DNA of 64,000 nt from Cupriavidus basilensis (GTDB taxonomy: Bacteria; Pseudomonadota; Gammaproteobacteria; Burkholderiales; Burkholderiaceae): contig NZ_CP062805.1 in assembly GCF_008801925.2 (NCBI RefSeq), forward strand, positions 124,001 to 188,000. The letters run 5' to 3'. Made by a program: the position numbers and the translations under genes. Positions 8,697 to 16,747 of this stretch are shown here, piece after piece (positions within the stretch are counted from its first letter, which is position 1; each line of letters opens with the position of its first letter). A model generated the notes under the pieces. The model did no database searches. It was given only the letters and a program-made list of their open reading frames with translations, and was not told where the DNA came from.

Positions 8697-9818
8697 TCAG
8701 CGATTCAGAAGTTGGTTGTGTGCTCCCAGGGCCGGGGACGCGGCGGAGCGATCCTGGCTGCGAAAGGCGGCATCGATGGGCACCGGCAATGCCGGCATGC
8801 TCCCGTTCGCCGCAGTGGTAGCGGTGCGGTCAAACAGGCCGCGTTCCCGGAAATGCGGATCGTGCCGGGCTTCTTCCAGACTGACCACACGGCTGGTGCA
8901 GACGTCTTGCCCGGCGAAGCGGTCTTCCCAATAGGCAACCGGGTGCCGGGAAATGGCCGCCGCAACGGCACCGATGGCCTGGTCCGGTGACATCCGCGCC
9001 AGCGCGTCCGCATCCAGCCCGACCAGTGCGACGAAGTTGTCCCAGAACTTGTCTTCCAGTGGCGCGGCCGCCAGGAAGGCACCATCGGCGGTACGGTAGA
9101 TCTGGTAGCGCGGCGTGCCTCCCGTGACCAGCTCCGACGCCGGTGCGGGCCACGATCCCAGCGCGCCGTTGCCAAGCCCCCAGTACTGGAACGTAAAGAG
9201 GTTGTCGGCCATGGCCACATCCAGGTGAACGCCCCTGCCGGTCTGGTCGCGCTGACGCAAGGCGAGCAGGATATTGATCATGGCCGGATAGGTGCCGCCA
9301 GCAATGTCGGCAATGAGGGCAGGCGGCAGGACCGGCGCACCATCGTTGCCGGCAGTCAGCGACAGCGTGCCGGATGCCGCCACATAGTTCAGGTCATGCG
9401 CGGCTTCTGATGCGCGCGGGCCGTACTGTCCGAAGCCGGTGATCGAGCAGTAGACCAGCCGTGGGTTGATTTCCGAAAGCGCTGCATAGCCGAGGCCCAG
9501 ACGATCCATGACGCCGGGACGGAACTGCTCGATCAGGACATCGGCATCGCGGATCAACGGCGTCAACTGGCTCAGCGTCTCAGGCGCCTTCAGGTCGATC
9601 GCGACAGATTGCTTGCCGCGGTTGAGCAGCACGAAATTCGCGCTGTCGTCATCGACCTTCGGCTCATACGCGCGCATTTCGTCGCCACGGCCGGGGCGCT
9701 CGAACTTGATGACTTCGGCTCCCGCCTCGGCCAGCAGCAGCGAGCACAGCGGTCCGGGCAGGAGGGTGCTGAAATCCAGCACCTTCACACCGGTCAGGGG
9801 TTGGCTCATGGCAATCAT
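8697..9818 (-). CDS. Family III CoA-transferase (CaiB/BaiF)
   Basis: 373 aa. The N-terminal VKVLDFSTLLPGPLCSLLLAE and AGAEVIKFERPGRGDEMR are hallmarks of formyl-CoA transferase-like enzymes, and AHDLNYVAASG near residue 140 carries the catalytic aspartate. It moves CoA between acyl-CoA and a free acid, activating substrate without ATP. The ATG at 9818 overlaps the upstream stop (ATGA); an in-frame ATG at 9809 is possible. It is the second such transferase in this operon (see 16748), which suggests two different acids are activated. Confidence 0.9.
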   Translation of the reverse strand: MIAMSQPLTGVKVLDFSTLLPGPLCSLLLAEAGAEVIKFERPGRGDEMRAYEPKVDDDSANFVLLNRGKQSVAIDLKAPETLSQLTPLIRDADVLIEQFRPGVMDRLGLGYAALSEINPRLVYCSITGFGQYGPRASEAAHDLNYVAASGTLSLTAGNDGAPVLPPALIADIAGGTYPAMINILLALRQRDQTGRGVHLDVAMADNLFTFQYWGLGNGALGSWPAPASELVTGGTPRYQIYRTADGAFLAAAPLEDKFWDNFVALVGLDADALARMSPDQAIGAVAAAISRHPVAYWEDRFAGQDVCTSRVVSLEEARHDPHFRERGLFDRTATTAANGSMPALPVPIDAAFRSQDRSAASPALGAHNQLLNR

Positions 9819-10480
9819 CGCTTTACCCGCTCTTCGCGTTCCTCGCGCTCCGCTGCGACGCGCGCGCGCCGCGCCGGGGCATAAGGCTCCTGCCCGAGAG
9901 CTTCATGCAAGGCTTGAGTGACACGGAAATGGTGCGCCAGGCCAGTCCGTTCCAGCAGCGAGATCGGACCCTCCGGGTAGCCGAGGCCCAGGCACAAGGT
10001 CTTGTCCAGGTCATCGGCGCTGGCCAGTTTCTCGTCCAGGCGGCGCAGCGCCGCATTGAAGTACGGGCGGATCAGCCGGTCGACGATGCGACCCGGAAAG
10101 TCATGACATACCGCGACAACCAGCCCCGCAGCCTGGAACACCACCTTGGCGGCTTCGATCGCGCCAGGGGTCGTGCCCGGTTGCCTGACGAGTTCCACCA
10201 GCGGGCTCGGGTCGGCGTCGCCGAGACGAAAGCGGGCGAATCCAACCACATTGGAGCCTTCGACGCCGCGGCTCTCGCCTGTGTGGATGCCCAGGCATTC
10301 GGTGCCCAGCTCGATGGCGACAAAGGTGCGCGCTTCGTGTCCTTTGCCTACGCTGTAGGCGCGACCGGCTTGCGAACCGAGGTAGACCAGCCCGTCGCCT
10401 TGCGCCGCTGCCTGTTCGAGGAAGGGATGGGATTCGGGAAAGGAACGGCTCTCGCCAGCTTGTATGATTTCGTAGCGCAT
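9815..10480 (-). CDS. Stand-alone 3-hydroxyacyl-CoA dehydrogenase C-terminal half
   Basis: 221 aa with no Rossmann GxGxxG. Residues ~105-200 match the second C-terminal domain of PaaH-type dehydrogenases (AKVVFQAAGLVVAVCHDFPG, then GLGYPEGPISLLERTGL). The ATG at 10480 has a GGAG site 9 nt upstream and overlaps the stop of the preceding dehydrogenase. Together the two coupled genes encode 291 + 221 residues, close to the 514 residues of the fused homologue at 6039. They therefore look like a split version of the same architecture. The Arg/Glu-rich tail (AEREEREERVKR) is unusual. Confidence 0.75.
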   Translation of the reverse strand: MRYEIIQAGESRSFPESHPFLEQAAAQGDGLVYLGSQAGRAYSVGKGHEARTFVAIELGTECLGIHTGESRGVEGSNVVGFARFRLGDADPSPLVELVRQPGTTPGAIEAAKVVFQAAGLVVAVCHDFPGRIVDRLIRPYFNAALRRLDEKLASADDLDKTLCLGLGYPEGPISLLERTGLAHHFRVTQALHEALGQEPYAPARRARVAAEREEREERVKR

Positions 10481-10481
10481 A

Positions 10482-11357
10482 TCAGGCTCCAAACATCTTG
10501 GTGTCGCCGTAGGTATGGAAGCCTTTGCCGGTCTTCTTGCCCAGGCGCCTGGCGGCGATCATGCGGCGCACCAGCGGCGGGCAGGCGGCGCGCGGCTCGT
10601 GGGTCAGGCCATGCATGGCTTCGCACAGCAGCTTCTGGGTGTCCATGCCGACCAGGTCCAGCAGCTCGAGCGGGCCCATCGGATAGCCCAGCGCAGTCTT
10701 GATGGCGGTGTCGATGTCGGCCGGCTCGGCGACGCCTTGTTCCACCAGCCGGATCGCATCGTTATTGAACGGGATCAGGAAGTAGTTGAGGATGAAGCCC
10801 GGCGTATCCTGTGTGGCCACCGGCTTCTGTCCCATTGCCTCGGCAAAGGCCCACGCTTTCTGGAAGGTCTCATCCGAAGTGGCCAGGCCTGGCGACATCT
10901 CGATCAGCTTCATCAGCTGCGCAGGCAGGCAGAAATGCATGCCGACGAAGCGGTCCGGCCGGCCGGAACCGCCGGCGATTTCGGTGATAGAGATCGTGGA
11001 CGTATTGGATGCGAAGAGGGTAGCCGGCGGGCAGACCTCATTGAGCTGGCCGAACAACTGATGCTTGACTGCAAGATCCTCGAAGATGGCTTCAATGATG
11101 ATGTCGCATTTGGCCAGGTCGCTCAGTGAGGTAGTGCCCTCCCAGCGGGACAACGCCTCAGCGGCGGCGCCGGCCGGCAGCTTGCCGCGCTCCTCGGATT
11201 TCTTCAGGAACGCTTCGGTCTGGCCGCGGGCGCGGTCCAGCGCATCCTGCCGGGCATCGAATACGATGGTCTTGAAGCCCGCGCGGGCCGCAACGATGGC
11301 GATGCCCGCGCCCATGGTGCCGGCGCCCGCGACGCCGACGGTTTGAATGGTTGTCAC
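10482..11357 (-). CDS. 3-hydroxyacyl-CoA dehydrogenase, single-domain (Hbd-like)
   Basis: 291 aa, the normal length for 3-hydroxybutyryl-CoA dehydrogenases. GAGTMGAGIAIVAARAGF is near residue 11, SNTSTISITEIA near 117, and GMHFCLPAQLMKLIEM near 138, with HFC in place of the usual HFFNP. The C-terminal domain has QDTPGFILNYFLIPFNN. The GTG start at 11357 has GGAG about 8 nt upstream. It is coupled to the downstream C-terminal-half protein (9815). Role: NAD+-dependent oxidation of a 3-hydroxyacyl-CoA intermediate. Confidence 0.88.
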   Translation of the reverse strand: MTTIQTVGVAGAGTMGAGIAIVAARAGFKTIVFDARQDALDRARGQTEAFLKKSEERGKLPAGAAAEALSRWEGTTSLSDLAKCDIIIEAIFEDLAVKHQLFGQLNEVCPPATLFASNTSTISITEIAGGSGRPDRFVGMHFCLPAQLMKLIEMSPGLATSDETFQKAWAFAEAMGQKPVATQDTPGFILNYFLIPFNNDAIRLVEQGVAEPADIDTAIKTALGYPMGPLELLDLVGMDTQKLLCEAMHGLTHEPRAACPPLVRRMIAARRLGKKTGKGFHTYGDTKMFGA

Positions 11358-11366
11358 GTTCGTCTC

Positions 11367-12533
11367 CTATTTCTTCAGGAAGCTGCGCCCGATCAGCTGC
11401 CGGTGCACCTGGTTGGTTCCTTCCCAGATCTGGGTAATCTTGGCGTCGCGCATCAGCCGCTCGACCCGGTAGTCGTTGCAGTAGCCATAGCCGCCGAACA
11501 GTTGCACGGCATCGGTCGTGATGCGCATGGCCGCGTCGGTGGCGCGTTGCTTGAGCATCGAGGCTTCGATGCCGAAATCCTGGTCGCCGGCATCGACCAT
11601 CTCGGCCACGCGCCAGAGCCACGATTCACACAAGGCCAGCTCCGTGGCCAGGTCTGCCAGCATGAACTGGATGCCCTGGAACTCGAGGATCCGCTTGCCG
11701 GACTGGCGCCGCTCGTTGATGTAGTCGACCGCATCCTCGAACGCCGCGCGCGCAATGCCCAGGGCATGCGCGGCAACGCTGGGGCGCGAGCGGTTCAGCG
11801 AGCCGAACAGGATCTGCAGGCCCTCGCCGGGAGCGCCGATAAGGTTGGCGCGTGGCACGCGGCAGCCGTCGAAGGCCAGGCTGGCCGTGCTGGACGCACG
11901 GGTGCCCATCTTGTGCTCGGTGCCGAGCACGCGCAGACCCTCCGTGCCCTTTTCCAGAATCAGCACGGAGATGGCGGCCTTCGGATCGCTGATCTCGGAC
12001 CATTTGCCGAACACCAGATACAGGTCGGCCACGTCGCCGTTGGTAATGAAGGTCTTGCCGCCATTGATGACGATGTCGTCACCGTCGGGGGTAAAGGTGG
12101 TGCGCATGCCAGTGGCATCCGATCCCGCAGAGGGCTCGGTGATTGCCAGCGACGCCAGGCCGCCTTCGGCAATGCGCGGCAGCAGACGACTCTTCTGTTC
12201 TTCGCTCCCGTACTGGATCAGCGGCTTAATGGCGTGGAAGTTCGTGGCCCAGACAATACCGGTGGAGGCACAAGCCTTCGAAATCTCCCGCACGCAAGCG
12301 AGATAGCTCAGGAAGGACAGTTGCGCGCCGCCATAGTTGTCAGGGATGAACATGGCGTTCAGGCCCAGTTCATTGATGGCTTTCACGTTCTCCCAGGGAA
12401 ACACCCCGGTGCGGTCGTACTCGGCCGCCCGTGGCGCGATCTGGGTGTTGCAAAGCTCCTTGACGCTGTCGAGGAGCATGCGTTCCTCGGACGATAGCGG
12501 CAGCCGCGCGTCCATCCGGTCCAGCATGTTCAT
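11367..12533 (-). CDS. Acyl-CoA dehydrogenase (AliB-like candidate)
   Basis: 388 aa FAD enzyme introducing the alpha,beta double bond into acyl-CoA, with electrons passing to ETF. LAITEPSAGSDATGM is near residue 128, FQGIQFMLADLA near 290, VQLFGGYGY near 340, and the catalytic base is Glu371 in QIWEGTNQ, the short/medium-chain position. The ATG at 12533 has a GGAGGAAG ribosome-binding site. Operon context with AliA-, BadK-, BadH- and BadI-like genes suggests cyclohexanecarboxyl-CoA dehydrogenase, by inference only. A 161-bp palindromic element lies directly upstream. Confidence 0.92.
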   Translation of the reverse strand: MNMLDRMDARLPLSSEERMLLDSVKELCNTQIAPRAAEYDRTGVFPWENVKAINELGLNAMFIPDNYGGAQLSFLSYLACVREISKACASTGIVWATNFHAIKPLIQYGSEEQKSRLLPRIAEGGLASLAITEPSAGSDATGMRTTFTPDGDDIVINGGKTFITNGDVADLYLVFGKWSEISDPKAAISVLILEKGTEGLRVLGTEHKMGTRASSTASLAFDGCRVPRANLIGAPGEGLQILFGSLNRSRPSVAAHALGIARAAFEDAVDYINERRQSGKRILEFQGIQFMLADLATELALCESWLWRVAEMVDAGDQDFGIEASMLKQRATDAAMRITTDAVQLFGGYGYCNDYRVERLMRDAKITQIWEGTNQVHRQLIGRSFLKK

Positions 12534-12570
12534 GTCTTCCTCCGTTGGTGGGCTGTGAACCGCCCGGATC

Positions 12571-12731
12571 AGTCCACTGAATCACTGAAATTGGTCGGCG
12601 CCTGCCATGTCATGCGGGCGCATCGCGTCGTTGCAAATGCTCGCAATAGCCGTGCTATTGCTGCGCTTTGCGCCTGCGCTGCATCCCGCCTGACATGTCC
12701 TTCGCCTCCCATTTCAATGATTCAGTGGACT
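12571..12731. repeat. 161-bp palindromic repeat element inside the operon
   Basis: The ends, 12571-12591 and 12711-12731, are 21-bp inverted repeats matching at 20 of 21 positions. The centre is a perfect 8-bp stem, GCAATAGC-cgt-GCTATTGC at 12643-12661, and the arms in between pair imperfectly along most of their length. No open frame is present. It lies between the SDR and acyl-CoA dehydrogenase genes of one operon, so the transcript can fold into a long hairpin. It resembles a MITE or large REP/BIME-like unit. Confidence 0.75.
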
Positions 12732-12735
12732 AGTG

Positions 12736-13491
12736 CTACAGCGCCATGCCCTGGCCGCCATCGACATAGAGCGTCTCGCCGGTCAGGAAGCGGCCGGGCA
12801 GCCGGAACAGCATGGCGGCAAGCCGTCCGATATCGTCGGACTGCCCGGGGCCTCCGACGGGAATGCGCTTCTTGAGGAATGCCTGGAGCGCACCTTCGTT
12901 CAACTCGTCGCGGTTCAGATCGGTCTCGATATAGCCAGGCGCGATATTGACGACCTGTATGCCATCGCGCGCCCATTCGACGGCCAGGCAGCGCGAGATC
13001 GCGCCGACGGCAGCCTTGGATGCGCAATAGGCGGCATTGCCGCGCACGCCGAGCTTGTCGTAGAACGAGCCAATGTTGACGATCAGCGCCGAGCCGGCCT
13101 CGCGCAGGTAGGGGTAGGCCACCTGGCTGGCGAGCAGGACCGACGAGGCGTTGGTTTGCATCACGCGCTCGAAGTCGGCGATCGGGAACGATGCGGACGG
13201 CCCCTGCAGGTGGATGCCCGCGTTGTTGACCAGGCCGACGATCGGCTTGCCGAACAGAGTGGGCACCTCGGCGAATGCCGCGTCGACAGAAGCGGCATCG
13301 GTGATATCGCAGTGTATTGCCGCCAGCCGCTTCTGTGCATCGGCATCGAGCGAGCCGGCGTCAGGAAGTTCGCCCGAACGCGAAAGGCAGGCAACGTGCA
13401 GGCCGGCGCGTGCCAGCTCCACGGAAATGGAGGCACCGATGCCGCGGCTCCCGCCGGTCACGATGACGGCGCCCTGGGTGAGATCAGGCAT
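12736..13491 (-). CDS. SDR-family dehydrogenase (BadH-like candidate)
   Basis: 251 aa classical short-chain dehydrogenase. TGGSRGIGASI near residue 12 binds NAD(P), VNNAGI is near 95, the catalytic Ser is in NIGSFYD and Tyr-Lys in YCASK near 160, and the C-terminus has GGQGMAL. The ATG at 13491 overlaps the upstream hydratase gene by 8 nt. In cyclohexanecarboxylate degradation an SDR (BadH) oxidises 2-hydroxycyclohexanecarboxyl-CoA to the 2-keto ester, and the neighbours fit that role. Other hydroxyacyl-CoA or alcohol substrates are possible. Confidence 0.88.
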   Translation of the reverse strand: MPDLTQGAVIVTGGSRGIGASISVELARAGLHVACLSRSGELPDAGSLDADAQKRLAAIHCDITDAASVDAAFAEVPTLFGKPIVGLVNNAGIHLQGPSASFPIADFERVMQTNASSVLLASQVAYPYLREAGSALIVNIGSFYDKLGVRGNAAYCASKAAVGAISRCLAVEWARDGIQVVNIAPGYIETDLNRDELNEGALQAFLKKRIPVGGPGQSDDIGRLAAMLFRLPGRFLTGETLYVDGGQGMAL

Positions 13492-14254
13492 CCTTGAACT
13501 CCGGTGTGCGTTTCTCGATAAAGGCGCGCATGCCTTCGACGGAGTCATCCGTCTGGTAGGCCAGCGTGGACAGGTCGGCCTCGATCTCGAGTCCGGCGTC
13601 GAGCGTGGTCTCCATGCCGCGTACCACTGCCTCTCTTGCGAACTGAGAGGCGCAACGGCTATAGCCGATGAACTCGGACATGAAAGCCTTGCCAAGTTCG
13701 GCCGGGTCGCCGGCGGCCACCACACGGTTCACCAATCCGATGCGCTCGGCTTCGATCGCGTCGACTGTTCGTCCGGACATCACCATCTCCAGCGCACGGC
13801 CTTCGCCAACGAGGCGTGGCAAACGTTGCGTGCCACCGTAGCCAGGGATCAGACCGAGCTTGATCTCCGGCAGACCCATTCGGCCATGTACCGTCGCGAT
13901 ACGGAAGGTACAGGCCATGGCCAGCTCCAGCCCGCCGCCAAAGGCATAGCCATGCAATACGGCGACCGACGGAATCGGCAGGCTGGCCAGCTTGTCGAAG
14001 ATACGTTGACCCAGCTGTGCGCCCTGGCGTTGTGCCATCAGGCTGCGGTCCATCAGTTCCTTGATGTCGGCGCCGGCGCAGAACGCCTTCGGCCCGGCCC
14101 CAGTCACAATGAGCGCGCGAGCGCCGGAGGCTGCCACCTGATCGAGCGTGTACGACAGTGCTTCGATCATCGTGAACTGCAAGGCGTTGCGGGCTTCGGG
14201 CCGGTTGAGCGTGAGGATCGCGTACGGGCCGTCAAACTTGATATCGATGGACAT
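13484..14254 (-). CDS. Enoyl-CoA hydratase/isomerase (BadK-like candidate)
   Basis: 256 aa crotonase-fold protein. The oxyanion-hole elements CAGADIKEL and GYAFGGGLELAMACT are present, and both catalytic glutamates are kept (GGGLELA and GLPEIKLGLIPGYGGT), so it should be a true hydratase. The ATG at 14254 is preferred because AGGAG sits 7 nt upstream; an ATG at 14260 overlaps the ligase stop as ATGA but is too close to that site. It would hydrate the 1-ene-CoA made by the acyl-CoA dehydrogenase to a 2-hydroxyacyl-type ring CoA ester. Confidence 0.9.
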   Translation of the reverse strand: MSIDIKFDGPYAILTLNRPEARNALQFTMIEALSYTLDQVAASGARALIVTGAGPKAFCAGADIKELMDRSLMAQRQGAQLGQRIFDKLASLPIPSVAVLHGYAFGGGLELAMACTFRIATVHGRMGLPEIKLGLIPGYGGTQRLPRLVGEGRALEMVMSGRTVDAIEAERIGLVNRVVAAGDPAELGKAFMSEFIGYSRCASQFAREAVVRGMETTLDAGLEIEADLSTLAYQTDDSVEGMRAFIEKRTPEFKDA

Positions 14255-14256
14255 GG

Positions 14257-15939
14257 TCATGCTCCTGCTGTAGCGCTGGCCTTGTAGCGCACCGCCTGCG
14301 GCTTGAGTTCGCCACGCATGGTCATCTCGACCAGATCGCGTTTCAGGATCTTGCCGCTGGGTGTCAGCGGGAACTGGTCCAGGCCCAGGAAGTACTCCGG
14401 CATGTCGTACTTCGACAGGCCGCAGCTCGCCAGGTGGGCGAGCATGTCAGCCGGTTCCAGCGTTTGACCCGCGCGGAGCACAACCGACAGGCAGACCTTC
14501 TCGCCGAGTCGTTCGTCCTGCACGGGATAGGCCGCTGCGCGCTCCACCAGGGGATGCCGCATGGCCAGTTCCTCGATACGGGCGGGGTGGATATTGTGGC
14601 CGCCGCGGATGATCAGGTCCTTCTTGCGCCCGACGATCACGATGCAGCCGTTCTCGTCGATGATCCCGAGGTCGCCGCTCATGAACCAGCCATGGATGTT
14701 GAACGACGTTTCCGTGGCGACCTGGTTGCTGAAGTAGCCCAGCATCAGCAAGCCGCCGCGCCCGCCGATCTCACCGATCTCGCCCACTTCGGCCTCGACG
14801 TCCCAGTTGTCCTGCTTCCACAGGCGGACCTCATATCCGCGGCACGCGCGCCCGCATGTCGACACAATGGTGTCCGCGGTATCGGACGGGATGGTGTAGT
14901 TGTGCGAACCGTTCTCGGTCATGCCGTAGACGTTCTGCGGCGTCACGCCGAGCGTCAGGAACTTCTGCGCCACATCACGCGGGATTGCCGCGCCCGCCAT
15001 GTAGAAGGTGCGGACTTCGCCGAGGGACGTCAGCTTGCGGTCGCGCACGGCCTGCAGAATGTCCATGGCGTGGGTCGGCACCCCCATCACATACGTGGCG
15101 CCGGTTTCCAGGATCCAATCGAGAGCATGCTTGCCGGCACGCAGGTTGGTCATGACCAGCTCCGCGCCTGCCACCAGCACTTGTTCCAGGGCCACGGTGG
15201 CAATGTGGTGGCTCATCGGGCTCAGCGTCAGAACCGTGGTATCGGCCGAGTGACCCCAGTCGTTGACCAGTGCGCGTCCGTTGGCCAGCAGCGTGTTGTC
15301 GCTGTGCATCACACCCTTGGGGAGGCCTGTGGTGCCAGACGTGAAGGCCAGATACACGATCTTGTCCGGGTTCAGGTCCGGCGTCGACAGTGCGGAGGGC
15401 GGCAGCTGATCCGGGAATGGATGGGCGTCGGCGGGCAGGGTGAAGTCGCCATTGGCCTGGCCGGGCATGGCAAACATGGCGGCGAGCGTCGGAATGTCGG
15501 CGGCGCGGCCGAAGATCGAGTTGTGGTCCGAATCGGCGCCGTAGCCGGGCATTGCGAACAGGGCCCGGCACTGGATGCGGTTCAGCAGCGTGCAGATCTC
15601 GTCGACGGTGTAGTTCTGGTGCAGTGACGGGCAACAGACGTAGCCATTGCGCGAGCAGGCCAGGAACACGATGGTTGCCTGTACCACGTTGGGCAGCCAG
15701 ATGCCGACCCGGTCACCAGGTTTCAGGCCCTGCCTGTGCAGCGCCTCGGCTACGCTATCGACCCAGTCGACCACTTCGCGCCAGGTCAACCGGACATCCG
15801 CGTCGCGCAGGGCGGCCGACGTGGGGCGTTCCCGCGAATGGCGACGGGCGAGCGTGTAAAGGGTCTCCTGCTGCCAGATCCCCGACAGGTAGTAGTCCCG
15901 TGCATTCTGCGGATTGTGCAGCGTCAGGATGTTTTGCAT
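14257..15939 (-). CDS. Acyl-CoA ligase, AMP-forming (AliA-like)
   Basis: 560 aa ANL-superfamily ligase. The AMP-binding motif AFTSGTTGLPKGV is at about 198-210, NVYGMTENGSH near 355, SGDLG near 432, and GRKKDLIIRGGHNIHP near 450; the C-terminal lysine motif is PSGKILKRDL. The VYGMTEN...HNIHP region resembles cyclohexanecarboxylate-CoA ligase AliA from memory of that family. It would activate a free acid imported by the LIV-type system. The ATG at 15939 (MQNILTLHNPQN) is chosen because the longer frame runs through the neighbouring gene. Confidence 0.9.
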   Translation of the reverse strand: MQNILTLHNPQNARDYYLSGIWQQETLYTLARRHSRERPTSAALRDADVRLTWREVVDWVDSVAEALHRQGLKPGDRVGIWLPNVVQATIVFLACSRNGYVCCPSLHQNYTVDEICTLLNRIQCRALFAMPGYGADSDHNSIFGRAADIPTLAAMFAMPGQANGDFTLPADAHPFPDQLPPSALSTPDLNPDKIVYLAFTSGTTGLPKGVMHSDNTLLANGRALVNDWGHSADTTVLTLSPMSHHIATVALEQVLVAGAELVMTNLRAGKHALDWILETGATYVMGVPTHAMDILQAVRDRKLTSLGEVRTFYMAGAAIPRDVAQKFLTLGVTPQNVYGMTENGSHNYTIPSDTADTIVSTCGRACRGYEVRLWKQDNWDVEAEVGEIGEIGGRGGLLMLGYFSNQVATETSFNIHGWFMSGDLGIIDENGCIVIVGRKKDLIIRGGHNIHPARIEELAMRHPLVERAAAYPVQDERLGEKVCLSVVLRAGQTLEPADMLAHLASCGLSKYDMPEYFLGLDQFPLTPSGKILKRDLVEMTMRGELKPQAVRYKASATAGA

Positions 15940-15955
15940 GATCTTCACCCGGGCA

Positions 15956-16735
15956 TCAATGGCCAAATTTGGAAGCATCCGGCTTGCGGCGTTCGGCAAA
16001 CGCCGCCGCCAGTTCGTCGTGTTCGCTGGTGTCGAGATAACCGCGCAGCAGCAGGTCATGCGCCATGCGGGACAGCCCGCTGACACCGCCATGACGCGCG
16101 TTGAACGCGCTCTTCAGCGAGGCGAGCGCAAACGCGCCGCGCTCGGCCACCTCCAGCGCATATTCGCGCGTGGCTTCGGCCAGTTGCTCATCCGGGACGA
16201 CGCGATTGATCAGCCCGATTTCCATGGCTTCGCGTGCCGTCATCTTGGGATTGCGATACCAGATGTCCTTGGCGCGCTTCTTTCCCACCAGGTCTTCCAG
16301 ATACCAGGTGCCATAGCCCGCATCGAAGCTGCCGACCATCGGACCGACCTGGCGAAAGATGGCCGACTCCTTGGCAATGGTCAGGTCGCAGACCACCTGC
16401 AGCACGTTGCCGCCGCCGACGGCAAAGCCGTTCACCGAGGCGATGACCGGCTTCTGCAGGCGGTCGATGCTTTCGTACATCTCCAGCGTCGGCAGCACGC
16501 CCGCGTAGAGCGTGGTGTCCTGCATGCCGTCCTTGCGCCCGCCAGTGCAGAAGAACTTGTCGCCCGCGCCGGTGATCACGATGACGCGGGTGCGGGTTTC
16601 GCGGCGGATCGCGTTGATGCAGTCACGGATCTCGTGGCACATGGTCTCGGTGAACATGTTGCCGTCGTGGGGACGGTTCAGCGTGATCGTGCCGATGGGG
16701 CCGTCTTCCTTGTAGAGAATTTCGGTATAGGACAT
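15956..16735 (-). CDS. MenB/BadI-like crotonase (ring-opening hydrolase candidate)
   Basis: 259 aa. FFCTGGRKDG near residue 61, GFAVGGGNVLQVVCDLTIA near 103 and GPMVGSFDAGYGTWYLEDLVG at 131-150 follow the MenB/BadI pattern rather than ordinary hydratases. Ser136 and Asp138 correspond to MenB/BadI active-site positions. BadI cleaves 2-ketocyclohexanecarboxyl-CoA to pimelyl-CoA by a retro-Dieckmann-type hydrolysis; MenB runs a related Dieckmann cyclisation. With ligase, dehydrogenase, hydratase and SDR genes downstream, a BadI-like ring cleavage is the best reading. No menaquinone genes are nearby. Confidence 0.8.
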   Translation of the reverse strand: MSYTEILYKEDGPIGTITLNRPHDGNMFTETMCHEIRDCINAIRRETRTRVIVITGAGDKFFCTGGRKDGMQDTTLYAGVLPTLEMYESIDRLQKPVIASVNGFAVGGGNVLQVVCDLTIAKESAIFRQVGPMVGSFDAGYGTWYLEDLVGKKRAKDIWYRNPKMTAREAMEIGLINRVVPDEQLAEATREYALEVAERGAFALASLKSAFNARHGGVSGLSRMAHDLLLRGYLDTSEHDELAAAFAERRKPDASKFGH

Positions 16736-16747
16736 CGTGTCTCCTGT

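Noticed and set aside
14434..15627. Open frame of 397 codons on the plus strand
   Set aside because: Antisense to the acyl-CoA ligase, with no domain motifs; a shadow frame.
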